This document shows positions 9,247 to 15,854 of a stretch of 16,839 bases of DNA, one piece after another (within the stretch, counting starts at the first letter, position 1; each line of letters opens with the position of its first letter). Source of the DNA: Bradyrhizobium sp. (GTDB lineage: Bacteria > Pseudomonadota > Alphaproteobacteria > Rhizobiales > Xanthobacteraceae); the NCBI GenBank assembly GCA_019243075.1, contig JAFAUV010000199.1, positions 1-16,839 of the forward strand. Direction: 5' to 3'. Under the pieces are notes generated by a model. That model did no database searches. It worked only from the letters and a program-made list of their open reading frames with translations, and was not told the DNA's origin. The position numbers and the translations under genes were made by a program.

Positions 9247-9666
9247 CTACAGCCCGCCCATCTTGCAGACAAGCTTCCATTCCTCCGTCGTGACCGGCTG
9301 CACCGACAGGCGCGAATATTTCACCAGCGCCATGCCGGCGAGCTTCTTCTCGGCCTTGATCGCAGCCATGCTCACCGGCGTCGGCAAGGGCTTGTCGGCC
9401 TTGATGTCGACGCAGACGAATTTGCCGGTCTTGTCGGTTGGGTCGGGATAGGATTCCCCGATGATTTCCGCGATGCCGACGATCTCCTTGCCCTCGTTGG
9501 AATGATAGAAGAACGCCTTGTCGCCCTTCTTCATGCTCGCGAGGTTCTGCCGCGCGGTGAAATTGCGCACCCCGGTCCAGGCTTCGCCCTTGGCACCCTT
9601 GGCGACCTGCTGCTCCCACGACCAGGCCGACGGCTCGGATTTCACCAGCCAATACGCCATGCTCAT
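9247..9666 (-). CDS. EVE domain-containing protein (thymocyte nuclear protein 1 family)
   Basis: This 139-residue protein consists of almost one EVE domain. It opens with AYWLVKSEPSAWSWEQ, followed by WTGVRNFTARQNLASMKKGD, AFFYHSNEGKEIVGIAEI and a basic/aromatic C-terminal part (KYSRLSVQPVTTEEWKLV). EVE is a PUA-like fold whose aromatic pocket binds modified bases such as 5-methylcytosine derivatives in studied members. The target of stand-alone bacterial versions is generally unknown. The ATG at 9666 overlaps the gpsA stop as ATGA, which implies translational coupling. A second ATG two codons later (9660) is equally possible and gives the more usual MAYWLVK start. It is the distal gene of a probable tsaD-gpsA-EVE unit. 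Confidence 0.92.
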   Translation of the reverse strand: MSMAYWLVKSEPSAWSWEQQVAKGAKGEAWTGVRNFTARQNLASMKKGDKAFFYHSNEGKEIVGIAEIIGESYPDPTDKTGKFVCVDIKADKPLPTPVSMAAIKAEKKLAGMALVKYSRLSVQPVTTEEWKLVCKMGGL

Positions 9667-10643
9667 TCCTCCGCCCTGAAGGGGCGCGTCAACAGACCCT
9701 CGATCGCGGCTTCGATGGTGAGCTGTCGGGAAAGGACCGCCGCGACCGCCATTGATACCGGCAGTTCGATGCCTTGCGAAGCGGCGAGTTCGATCAGCAC
9801 CGGCGCGGTGAACTCGCCTTCGGCAAGCCTGCCGGCCGGTTTGGGTTCGCCGCGGCCCAGTGCCAGTCCCAGCGCGAAATTGCGCGACTGCGGGCTCGAG
9901 CAGGTCAGGATCAGGTCGCCGAGGCCTGAAAGGCCGACCATGGTTTCGGCGCGCGCGCCGAGCGCGCGCCCCAATCGCGCCAATTCGGAAAAGCCGCGCG
10001 TGGTGAGCGCGGCCTGGGCCGAGGCGCCCAGCTTTCGTCCGACCACGATGCCGGCCGCGATCGCGAGCACATTCTTCGCCGAGCCACCGATCTCGACGCC
10101 GCGCACATCGGTGGTGTGATAGGGCCGGAAAGTGGCCGAGCCCAGCGCCTGCACCAGTTCGCTCGCAAGCGCCTCGTCCCTGGCCGCGAGCGTAACCGCG
10201 GTCGGAAGGCCGCGTGCGACGTCGTCCGCAAAGCTCGGCCCGGACAGTATCGCCGGCCGCGCACCGGGTGCGGCTTCCGCGATCACCTCGGTCATGAATT
10301 TATGCGTGCCGTGCTCGATGCCCTTGGCGCCCGCGATCACCGGGGTCGCTTCGCGCAAATGCGGCGCGAGCTCATTCACCGCGGCGCGAAGATGCTGCGC
10401 CGGTGTGGCGACCAGGACGATGTCGGCACCAGCGGCCTGCGCGAGATCATGGGTTGCCACGATCTCGGCGGCCAGTTTCGTGCCCGGCAATCGCGGATTT
10501 TGGCGACTCAAGGCGATTTCTTGCGCGTGAGAAGCGTCGCGCGCATAGAGCGTCACGGCGCGCCCGGCACGCGCGGCGACCATAGCCAGCGCCGTGCCCC
10601 ACGCTCCCGCGCCGATCACCGCAACCGAGTTGAACGGCGCCAC
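9663..10643 (-). CDS. gpsA: NAD(P)-dependent glycerol-3-phosphate dehydrogenase
   Basis: This 326-residue protein is normal length for GpsA. The N-terminal Rossmann motif is VIGAGAWGTALA (9-20). The substrate and catalytic region includes GAKGIEHGT (105-113), the conserved SGPSFADDVARGLPT (134-148) and GSAKNVLAIAAG (187-198) with the catalytic Lys190. The C-terminal helical domain contains GLGDLILTC (240-248) and SRNFALG (253-259). It reduces dihydroxyacetone phosphate to sn-glycerol 3-phosphate for phospholipid synthesis in the cytoplasm. The ATG at 10643 places the Rossmann motif at the usual distance from the N-terminus. The gene overlaps the downstream EVE gene by four bases and follows tsaD after 80 bp that contain a hairpin repeat. 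Confidence 0.96.
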   Translation of the reverse strand: MAPFNSVAVIGAGAWGTALAMVAARAGRAVTLYARDASHAQEIALSRQNPRLPGTKLAAEIVATHDLAQAAGADIVLVATPAQHLRAAVNELAPHLREATPVIAGAKGIEHGTHKFMTEVIAEAAPGARPAILSGPSFADDVARGLPTAVTLAARDEALASELVQALGSATFRPYHTTDVRGVEIGGSAKNVLAIAAGIVVGRKLGASAQAALTTRGFSELARLGRALGARAETMVGLSGLGDLILTCSSPQSRNFALGLALGRGEPKPAGRLAEGEFTAPVLIELAASQGIELPVSMAVAAVLSRQLTIEAAIEGLLTRPFRAEE

Positions 10644-10661
10644 GGCAGGACCTCACTTTTC

Positions 10662-10687
10662 CCTCTCCCCGCACCTGCGGGGCGAGG
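10662..10687. repeat. Palindromic REP-like hairpin between tsaD and gpsA
   Basis: CCTC-T-CCCCGC and GCGGGG-C-GAGG pair over ten positions with one internal mismatch around the loop ACCT. The motif resembles the CTCTCCCCG...CGGGGAGAG hairpins scattered between genes in rhizobial genomes. It sits in the 80-bp gap of a same-strand gene pair and may attenuate or process the transcript. There is no U-run. Confidence 0.5.
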
Positions 10688-10723
10688 TAATGAGGAGGGC
10701 GCGGCGCGAGTTCAGATTCATCG

Positions 10724-11815
10724 TCAAAAGCCCGCGCGGCTGTTGGCGTAGCCCGCCGGCACGCCCGCATTGGCGTCGAGCAGCCAGCGGGCCCGCGGCG
10801 GCGCCTCCATCGTATCCAGCATGCCGAGCGCGAGGCGTTCGGCGCCGGCCCAGGCGATCATTGCGCCGTTGTCGGTGCAGAGTGCAGGCGGCGGAATGAT
10901 CAGCGTGGTCTCGGCCTTTGCGGCGATATCCTGCAGCGCGCCGCGGATGGCGCGGTTGGCGGCGACGCCGCCGGCGGCGACCAGCGCGCGCGGCGGTCCG
11001 TAAATCTCCTCGAACAGTTTCAGCCCGACGCTCAAGCGGTCCGCGGTCGATTCCAGCACCGCGGCTTGAAAGCTGGCGCAGAGATCGCTGATGTCTCTCG
11101 GCTCCAGCGGCGTCAGCCGGCTCGCCTCGTTGCGCACCGCCGTCTTCAGCCCGGAAAGCGAGAAGTTCGCATCTGCGCGCCCGAGCATCGGCCGCGGAAA
11201 GGCGAAACGCATGGCGTCGCCGGCCTCGGCGGCGCGCTCGACCTGTGGCCCGCCGGGATAGGGCAGGCCCAGCATCTTGGCGACCTTGTCGAAGGCCTCG
11301 CCCATGGCGTCATCGACGGTGGTGCCGAGCCGCACATATTGCGCGACGCCGGCGACGGCGACGATCTGGGTGTGGCCGCCGGAAGCGAGGAACAGACAGT
11401 AGGGAAAGGCCAGCGCGGTAGTGAGCCGCGGCGTCAGCGCATGCGCTTCCAGATGGTTCACGGCGATGAGCGGCGTGTTGTGCACCATCGCGATCGCCTT
11501 GGCCGTGGTGAGGCCGACGATGACGCCGCCGATCAGGCCGGGCCCGGCCGCGGCCGCGACCGCGGACAACTGCTCATAACCCAGGCCCGCGTCCTTCATC
11601 GCGCGGTCGATGATGCCGTCGAGCAGGTCGACATGGGCGCGCGCGGCGATCTCCGGCACCACGCCGCCGAACCTCGCATGCTCCTCGGTCTGCGAGCGCA
11701 CCACGTTGGAGAGGATCCGTCCAGACCCGTCCCCCTTGCGCTCGACCACGGCCGCCGCCGTCTCGTCGCAGGTGGTCTCGATCCCCAGAACCAGAGCCGT
11801 TTTGTCGCTATCCAA
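10724..11815 (-). CDS. tsaD: tRNA N6-adenosine threonylcarbamoyltransferase TsaD
   Basis: From the TTG at 11815 this is a 363-residue protein of the Kae1/TsaD/Qri7 family. Visible are LVLGIETTCDETAAAVV near the N-terminus, HARFGGVVPEIAARAH, the metal-binding NHLEAH (His121 and His125), LASGGHTQIV, and CTDNGAMIAWAG near the C-terminus with metal ligand Asp315. With TsaB, TsaE and TsaC it makes the t6A37 modification of ANN-decoding tRNAs, including tRNA-Thr. No ATG lies close to the family N-terminus. TTG codons at 11815 and 11875 are possible starts; I prefer 11815 because the family usually begins within about ten residues of the LGIET motif. The extra 20 residues from 11875 look unrelated. 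It is divergent from hemD, with both promoters expected in the short gap. Confidence 0.93.
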   Translation of the reverse strand: MDSDKTALVLGIETTCDETAAAVVERKGDGSGRILSNVVRSQTEEHARFGGVVPEIAARAHVDLLDGIIDRAMKDAGLGYEQLSAVAAAAGPGLIGGVIVGLTTAKAIAMVHNTPLIAVNHLEAHALTPRLTTALAFPYCLFLASGGHTQIVAVAGVAQYVRLGTTVDDAMGEAFDKVAKMLGLPYPGGPQVERAAEAGDAMRFAFPRPMLGRADANFSLSGLKTAVRNEASRLTPLEPRDISDLCASFQAAVLESTADRLSVGLKLFEEIYGPPRALVAAGGVAANRAIRGALQDIAAKAETTLIIPPPALCTDNGAMIAWAGAERLALGMLDTMEAPPRARWLLDANAGVPAGYANSRAGF

Positions 11816-11892
11816 GGGGAGGCCTTGCGCTATTTCAATGTTCTCGTAAGTAACCGCGCGACACCGTGGTTGCAATCGCCGCAGGGCTGAAA

Positions 11893-12606
11893 ATGGCCGT
11901 TCTCGTCACCCGTCCCCATCCCGACAATGAGGCCACCGCACGCGCGCTGCGCGAGCGCGGCTTTGAGGTCGTGCTGGCCCCGATGCTGCGGATCGAGCAG
12001 ATTCCGCTGGGAGAAGAGCTCGGCCGCGATTTTACCGGCGTCATTGCCACCTCGGCCAACGCACTGCGCGCCGTCGAAGCCGAACTCGGCGCCTTCACGG
12101 CGTTGCCGCTGTATGCAGTCGGCGACCACACCGCCGCCGAGGCGCGCCGGCTCGGCTTTGCGAAAGTGATCTCGGCCGCGGGCGACGGGGCCAAACTAGG
12201 GCGGCTGGTGCGCAAGGGTGCCAAGGGCAGGAAGCTGCTCTATCTCGCCGGCGCCGAGCTGGCGCGCGATCTTGCTGCCGAGCTCGGCGCGGATGGCTTT
12301 GACGTGATCAGGCGCACCACCTACCGCATGGTGGCGCTGTCCCGCCTGTCGCGCGAGAGCTGCGCCGCCTTTGCCGCCAATGACGTCGAAGCCGTTCTGC
12401 ACTATTCGCAGCGCAGCGCCCGCGCCTTCCTGGAGGCGGCGCGGCGGGATGGGGTCGAAATCTCGGCGCTTGCCGTGCCGCAATGCTGCATTTCGGCCAA
12501 TGTGGCCGCGATCCTGCACGAAGCGGGTGCGGTTCAGGTTCTGTCCGCGCCCTCGCCGGACGAAAATGCCCTGTTCGGGGCATTGGAGCGTGCGTTAAGG
12601 CCCTGA
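11893..12606 (+). CDS. hemD: Uroporphyrinogen-III synthase
   Basis: This 237-residue protein opens MAVLVTRPHPDNEATARALR, the typical HemD start, followed by the two alpha/beta lobes of the family. Conserved pieces are GVIATSANALRAVE (about 52-65), LPLYAVGDHTAAEARRLGF, LLYLAGAELARDLAAEL and VEAVLHYSQRSARAFLEAA. It cyclises hydroxymethylbilane with inversion of ring D to uroporphyrinogen III, the branch point to haem, sirohaem and cobalamin. Overall conservation in this family is low, so the call rests on these motifs and on the neighbours. The ATG at 11893 has AGGG about seven bases upstream. Two genes of the alphaproteobacterial haem-linked cluster follow on the same strand. hemC, which makes its substrate, is not adjacent here. 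Confidence 0.92.
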   Translation: MAVLVTRPHPDNEATARALRERGFEVVLAPMLRIEQIPLGEELGRDFTGVIATSANALRAVEAELGAFTALPLYAVGDHTAAEARRLGFAKVISAAGDGAKLGRLVRKGAKGRKLLYLAGAELARDLAAELGADGFDVIRRTTYRMVALSRLSRESCAAFAANDVEAVLHYSQRSARAFLEAARRDGVEISALAVPQCCISANVAAILHEAGAVQVLSAPSPDENALFGALERALRP

Positions 12607-12634
12607 TTGGCGTAAGAGAGCCGGCCGCTTCCGG

Positions 12635-12642
12635 TATATATT
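12635..12642 (+). promoter_or_regulatory. Possible -10 element upstream of the mitofilin-like gene
   Basis: An AT-rich TATATATT stands out in the GC-rich 77-bp gap after hemD, about 42 bp before the next start codon. TTGGCG at 12607-12612 is a -35-like box, but the spacing (22-24 bases) is too long for standard sigma-70. The mitofilin-like gene and hemY may therefore have their own promoter as well as read-through from hemD. Confidence 0.25.
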
Positions 12643-12683
12643 GAACGCCCATCAGCCCAAGGGACAGCCGAGGAACCGCAGGG

Positions 12684-13880
12684 ATGGCCGACGACGTGCT
12701 AGAGGATGCTGCGCCCGCGCCGGATGCCGGCAAGGTGAAGCGCGAACCGCCGACAATCGATCTTGAAGCCACCCAGATCGCCGAGACCGAAATCCCAGAG
12801 GCCGAGACGGCCGAGCCGCCGCAGGCCGAAGCCGACGCCAGGCCGGAGCCGCCGAAGGAAGCGGCCGCCGAGCAGGGCGCGCCTCCGCGTCCGATTTCGC
12901 CCTGGGTGATCGCACCCTTCTCCGGCGCGGTAGCGGCCGCGCTCGTCATCGCCGTGGGCTGGCTGCTCGGCTGGCCGGCTGTGCAATCGCCGCCGGCCGC
13001 GCCGCAAGTGAGTGCGGCCGCAGTCGACGATCTCAAGGCGCGTCTCACCGGCCTTGAATCGAAATTGCAGAGGCCTGCGAGCGATCCGGCGGTGGCCGCG
13101 CGGCTCGACACCATCGAGAGGTCGGTCGCGAGCTTGCGCGACAATCTCGCCGATCTGCGCGCGCAATCGGAAAGACTCGCCGCCGCCGTCAACGCGCCGA
13201 AGGCTGCCCCGGGAGAAACGGCTGCCGCGCCGGCGGTCGATCTCTCAGCCATCGACGGGCGCATCGACGCGCTGGAGCGTGCGATGCGCGCGCAATCCGA
13301 CCAAATCACCGCCGCGAGCGCGCAGGCTTCCCAGGCAACCGCGGCCGCCAAGGTCGAGGACGACGTGCCGCTCCGCCGTGTCATCGCCGCTGCGCTGCTC
13401 GACGTCGCGGTTCGCCATGGCGATCCCTTCGAGAGCGCGCTCAAGTCGGCGAAGGCGCTGGCGCCGGATCCGGGCCGGCTGGCTGCGCTCGACCCCTTCG
13501 CGGAGAAGGGCATCCCGGCACCGCCGGCGCTGTGCCGGGACCTGCTGGCGCTGGTGCCGAAACTGTCGCCGGCCACGGAAACTTCCAGCATCGGCTCAGG
13601 CATCATCGATCGCCTGCAGGCGGGCGCCTCCAACCTCGTCCGCATCGAACGCTCGGACGCCGTCGGCAATGATCGCAGTGCCATCGTCGCGCGCATGACG
13701 GCGGCGGCCTTGCGCAACGATCTCGGCGAAGCGCGGCGCGAACTCGCTTCGCTCGATGTCGCCGACCGCGCGCCCGCGCAAGCCTGGCTCGATCGGGTGG
13801 CCGCGCGCGACGCCGCGCTCGCCGCGTCCCGTCAATTCGCCGAACAGACGATGGCTTCGCTCGCCAAATCGGCGCAATAG
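12684..13880 (+). CDS. Mitofilin/Mic60-like membrane protein (COG4223)
   Basis: This 398-residue protein has an acidic, Pro/Ala/Glu-rich N-terminal region (1-70), probably cytoplasmic and disordered. One transmembrane helix follows at about 74-97 (WVIAPFSGAVAAALVIAVGW), then a long periplasmic coiled-coil region (about 112-225: DDLKARLTGLESKLQ, DTIERSVASLRDNLADLRAQ, DGRIDALERAMRAQSDQI). The C-terminus is a helical domain (about 230-398). This order, between hemD and hemY, is that of the alphaproteobacterial homologue of mitochondrial Mic60, which shapes inner-membrane contacts and intracytoplasmic membranes in some species. The function here is inferred from family and position only. The ATG at 12684 follows CCGCAGGG. 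The stop is 7 bp before the hemY start, so the two genes are almost certainly co-transcribed. Confidence 0.85.
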   Translation: MADDVLEDAAPAPDAGKVKREPPTIDLEATQIAETEIPEAETAEPPQAEADARPEPPKEAAAEQGAPPRPISPWVIAPFSGAVAAALVIAVGWLLGWPAVQSPPAAPQVSAAAVDDLKARLTGLESKLQRPASDPAVAARLDTIERSVASLRDNLADLRAQSERLAAAVNAPKAAPGETAAAPAVDLSAIDGRIDALERAMRAQSDQITAASAQASQATAAAKVEDDVPLRRVIAAALLDVAVRHGDPFESALKSAKALAPDPGRLAALDPFAEKGIPAPPALCRDLLALVPKLSPATETSSIGSGIIDRLQAGASNLVRIERSDAVGNDRSAIVARMTAAALRNDLGEARRELASLDVADRAPAQAWLDRVAARDAALAASRQFAEQTMASLAKSAQ

Positions 13881-13887
13881 GTTTTTC

Positions 13888-15627
13888 ATGCTTCGCATTG
13901 TTCTGTTTCTGCTGTTGATCGCGCTCGCCGCGTGGGGTGCGGCGTGGGTGGCCGATCAGCCCGGCGACGTCGTGCTGTCCTGGGGCACGATCAAGCTCTC
14001 GACCACGCTGCCGGTCTTCGTCCTGATGATCGGCATCGTCATCGTCGCCGGCATGCTGGGACTGGGTATTGCGAGCGCGCTGTGGCGCACGCCGGGACGC
14101 ATCCGCCGCGGCAGGCACGAGCGCCGCGTCGTGCGCGGGCGCCATGCCATCACCCATGGCCTGCTCGCAATCGGTCATGGCGATGCCGCCGCCGCGCGCC
14201 GCCACGCCGACAATGCACGCCGCCTCGCCGGCCATGATCCGCTGGCGTTGCTGCTGCACGCGCAATCGGCGCAGCTCGAGGGCGACCGCGAAGGCGCAAA
14301 GGCCGTGTTCTCCTCGATGGCCGAACGCGAGGACACGCGGCTGCTCGGCCTGCGCGGCCTGTTCATCGAGGCGCAGCGCGCCGACAATGCGGTTGCCGCC
14401 GTGCTGATCGCGGAGGAAGCGCTCAAGCTTTCGCCGTCCTCGACCTGGGCCTCGCACGCGGTGCTGGGCTTCCGCTGCGCGAAAGGAGATTGGGACGGTG
14501 CCCTCAAAATCCTCGACGACGATCTCGCCGCCGGGCTGCTCGACAAGGCCGGCTATCGCCGCCGCCGCGGCGTCCTGCTCACCGCGCGCGCGCTGGAGCT
14601 GGAGAAGGTCGATCGCGATCTCGCGCGCGAGAGCGTGATGGAGGCGGTGAAGCTGGCGCCGACCCTGGTGCCGGCGGCGGTATTGGCTGCGAAATTCGAG
14701 AGCGAGGCGCATCAGGTGCGCCGCGCGATGCGCATCGTCGAGGCGGCCTGGCTCAAGCATCCGCATCCCGATCTCGCCGATGCCTACGCCCATGTGCGCC
14801 TCGGCGATTCCGCGCGGCAGCGGCTGGTGCGGGTCGAGACGCTGGCCGCCAAGACGCCGGATGCCGTCGAGGGCAGGCTCGCGCTCGCGCGCGCCGCGAT
14901 CGATGCCAGCGAATTCGCCAAAGCGCGCGAGGCGCTCTCCCCGCTCATTGCCGATCCGACGCAGCGCGTGGCGATGCTGATGGCCGAGCTCGAGCGCACC
15001 GAGCATGGCGACAGCGGCAAGGCGCGGACCTGGACCTTGCGCGCCGTGCGCGCGCGGCACGATCCGGCCTGGACCGCGGACGGTTATGTCAGCGATCGCT
15101 GGCGGCCGGTGTCGCCGGTGACCGGGCGGCTCGATGCCTTCCAGTGGCAGACGCCGGTGGCGAGCCTGCCGTCGGCCGACAAGGGTGCCGTCATCGAGAC
15201 CTCGCCGTTCGAGGAAGCGATGCTGGCAGCGCCCCCGCGCAAGCCCGCGATTGTCGCCAACGATGGGCTCGCCGAGCCGCCGCGCGAAGCGCCAGCGGAT
15301 GTGAGCGCGCCGCCCGCGCAGGACAATTCGCCGCCCGCGCCGAAGGACGCCGAAAGCCCCGCCGAGCCGCCGCCTGCGGCTGCGCCGCCGCCCGAAGCCA
15401 AGCCGCCGGCCCCGGAGCCGTCGGCCCCAACGCCGCTGTTCCGCGCCCGCGCCGACCTCACCAAGCCCCCCGCGGCGCCGATTCCGGCCGTGATCCCCAT
15501 CGTCCGCGCCCCCGACGATCCCGGCATCGACGACGAGGCGCCGAGCGATGAATTCACGGAACAAATCGGCACGCCCAAGGCGCAGGCCGGTGGCTGGCGC
15601 GGTTTCCTCGCGCGCTGGGGCGGGTAA
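13888..15627 (+). CDS. hemY: HemY family protein (N-terminal HemY domain, TPR-like)
   Basis: This 579-residue protein has two N-terminal transmembrane segments (about 3-22 and 40-64), joined by the conserved periplasmic loop VADQPGDVVLSWGTIKLS. A cytoplasmic TPR-like helical region (about 85-400) follows, with repeats such as HADNARRLAGHDPLALLLHA and WASHAVLGFRCAKGDWDGAL. The last 130 residues are Pro/Ala-rich and probably disordered, ending in a short GGWRGFLARWGG tail. This HemY is the Gram-negative HemY_N protein, not the Bacillus protoporphyrinogen oxidase of the same name. Its exact role in haem synthesis is not settled. The ATG at 13888 gives the canonical start MLRIVLFLLL; reading further upstream would overlap the preceding gene in another frame. 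It ends 90 bp before the tRNA gene. Confidence 0.92.
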   Translation: MLRIVLFLLLIALAAWGAAWVADQPGDVVLSWGTIKLSTTLPVFVLMIGIVIVAGMLGLGIASALWRTPGRIRRGRHERRVVRGRHAITHGLLAIGHGDAAAARRHADNARRLAGHDPLALLLHAQSAQLEGDREGAKAVFSSMAEREDTRLLGLRGLFIEAQRADNAVAAVLIAEEALKLSPSSTWASHAVLGFRCAKGDWDGALKILDDDLAAGLLDKAGYRRRRGVLLTARALELEKVDRDLARESVMEAVKLAPTLVPAAVLAAKFESEAHQVRRAMRIVEAAWLKHPHPDLADAYAHVRLGDSARQRLVRVETLAAKTPDAVEGRLALARAAIDASEFAKAREALSPLIADPTQRVAMLMAELERTEHGDSGKARTWTLRAVRARHDPAWTADGYVSDRWRPVSPVTGRLDAFQWQTPVASLPSADKGAVIETSPFEEAMLAAPPRKPAIVANDGLAEPPREAPADVSAPPAQDNSPPAPKDAESPAEPPPAAAPPPEAKPPAPEPSAPTPLFRARADLTKPPAAPIPAVIPIVRAPDDPGIDDEAPSDEFTEQIGTPKAQAGGWRGFLARWGG

Positions 15628-15652
15628 TGAAAGCTTCACGCAGCCGTTGTTC

Positions 15653-15681
15653 TTGCCAATTGCGCCCGCGCCCGATATCAG
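15653..15681 (+). promoter_or_regulatory. Candidate promoter for tRNA-Thr
   Basis: TTGCCA (15653-15658) is a good -35 box. The best -10 candidates are GATATC (15674, spacing 15) and TATCAG (15676, spacing 17), both imperfect. Transcription would start some 30 bases before the mature tRNA. Read-through from hemY is the alternative. Confidence 0.35.
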
Positions 15682-15717
15682 GTGCGCACGCGTTTTGGAC
15701 GCTTGGCCCGGCGCGCC

Positions 15718-15793
15718 GCCGCAATAGCTCAGCTGGTAGAGCACGTCATTCGTAATGACGGGGTCGGGGGTTCGAGTCCCTCTTGCGGCACCA
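15718..15793 (+). tRNA. tRNA-Thr (anticodon CGT), CCA encoded
   Basis: The 76-base gene folds as a complete cloverleaf. The acceptor stem is GCCGCAA/TTGCGGC, the D-arm is GCTC/GAGC, and the anticodon stem CGTCA/TGACG holds the loop TTCGTAA. The T-arm is GGGGG/CCCTC with the loop TTCGAGT, the discriminator is A and the CCA is encoded. The anticodon CGT at loop positions 34-36 reads the threonine codon ACG. The 3' half is a potential integrase attachment site, but no integrase or duplicated 3' end is seen in the window. An inverted repeat begins at the CCA. Confidence 0.97.
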
Positions 15794-15854
15794 CGCTTCG
15801 CGCGGCGGGCTGCGCGCGTGGCGCAGCCACGCAGGCCCAACGGGCGAAGCGTGG
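15791..15854. repeat. Nested inverted repeat directly behind tRNA-Thr
   Basis: CCACGCTTCGC (15791-15801) pairs perfectly with GCGAAGCGTGG (15844-15854). Inside are two mutually exclusive hairpins: GGCTGCGC/GCGCAGCC (15808-15815 with 15821-15828) and GCGTGG/CCACGC (15816-15821 with 15827-15832). The first arm starts on the tRNA CCA. The block could fold as a terminator-like or processing structure for the tRNA transcript. From memory, similar GCGAAGCGTGG elements lie beside tRNA genes in Bradyrhizobium, so it is probably a dispersed repeat. Confidence 0.65.

Noticed and set aside
8046..9272. Long minus-strand extension upstream of the SRPBCC gene
   Set aside because: The extension is antisense to the cyclase gene and compositionally abnormal. 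The SRPBCC domain starts cleanly at the ATG at 8045.
12308..13717. 469-codon Ser/Ala-rich minus-strand open frame
   Set aside because: It is antisense to hemD and the mitofilin-like gene, with low complexity typical of GC-rich shadow frames.
13603..15840. 745-codon minus-strand open frame opposite hemY and the tRNA
   Set aside because: It lies antisense to hemY and part of the mitofilin-like gene, is extremely Arg/Gly/His-rich and low in complexity, and reads through the tRNA. It is a GC-driven shadow.
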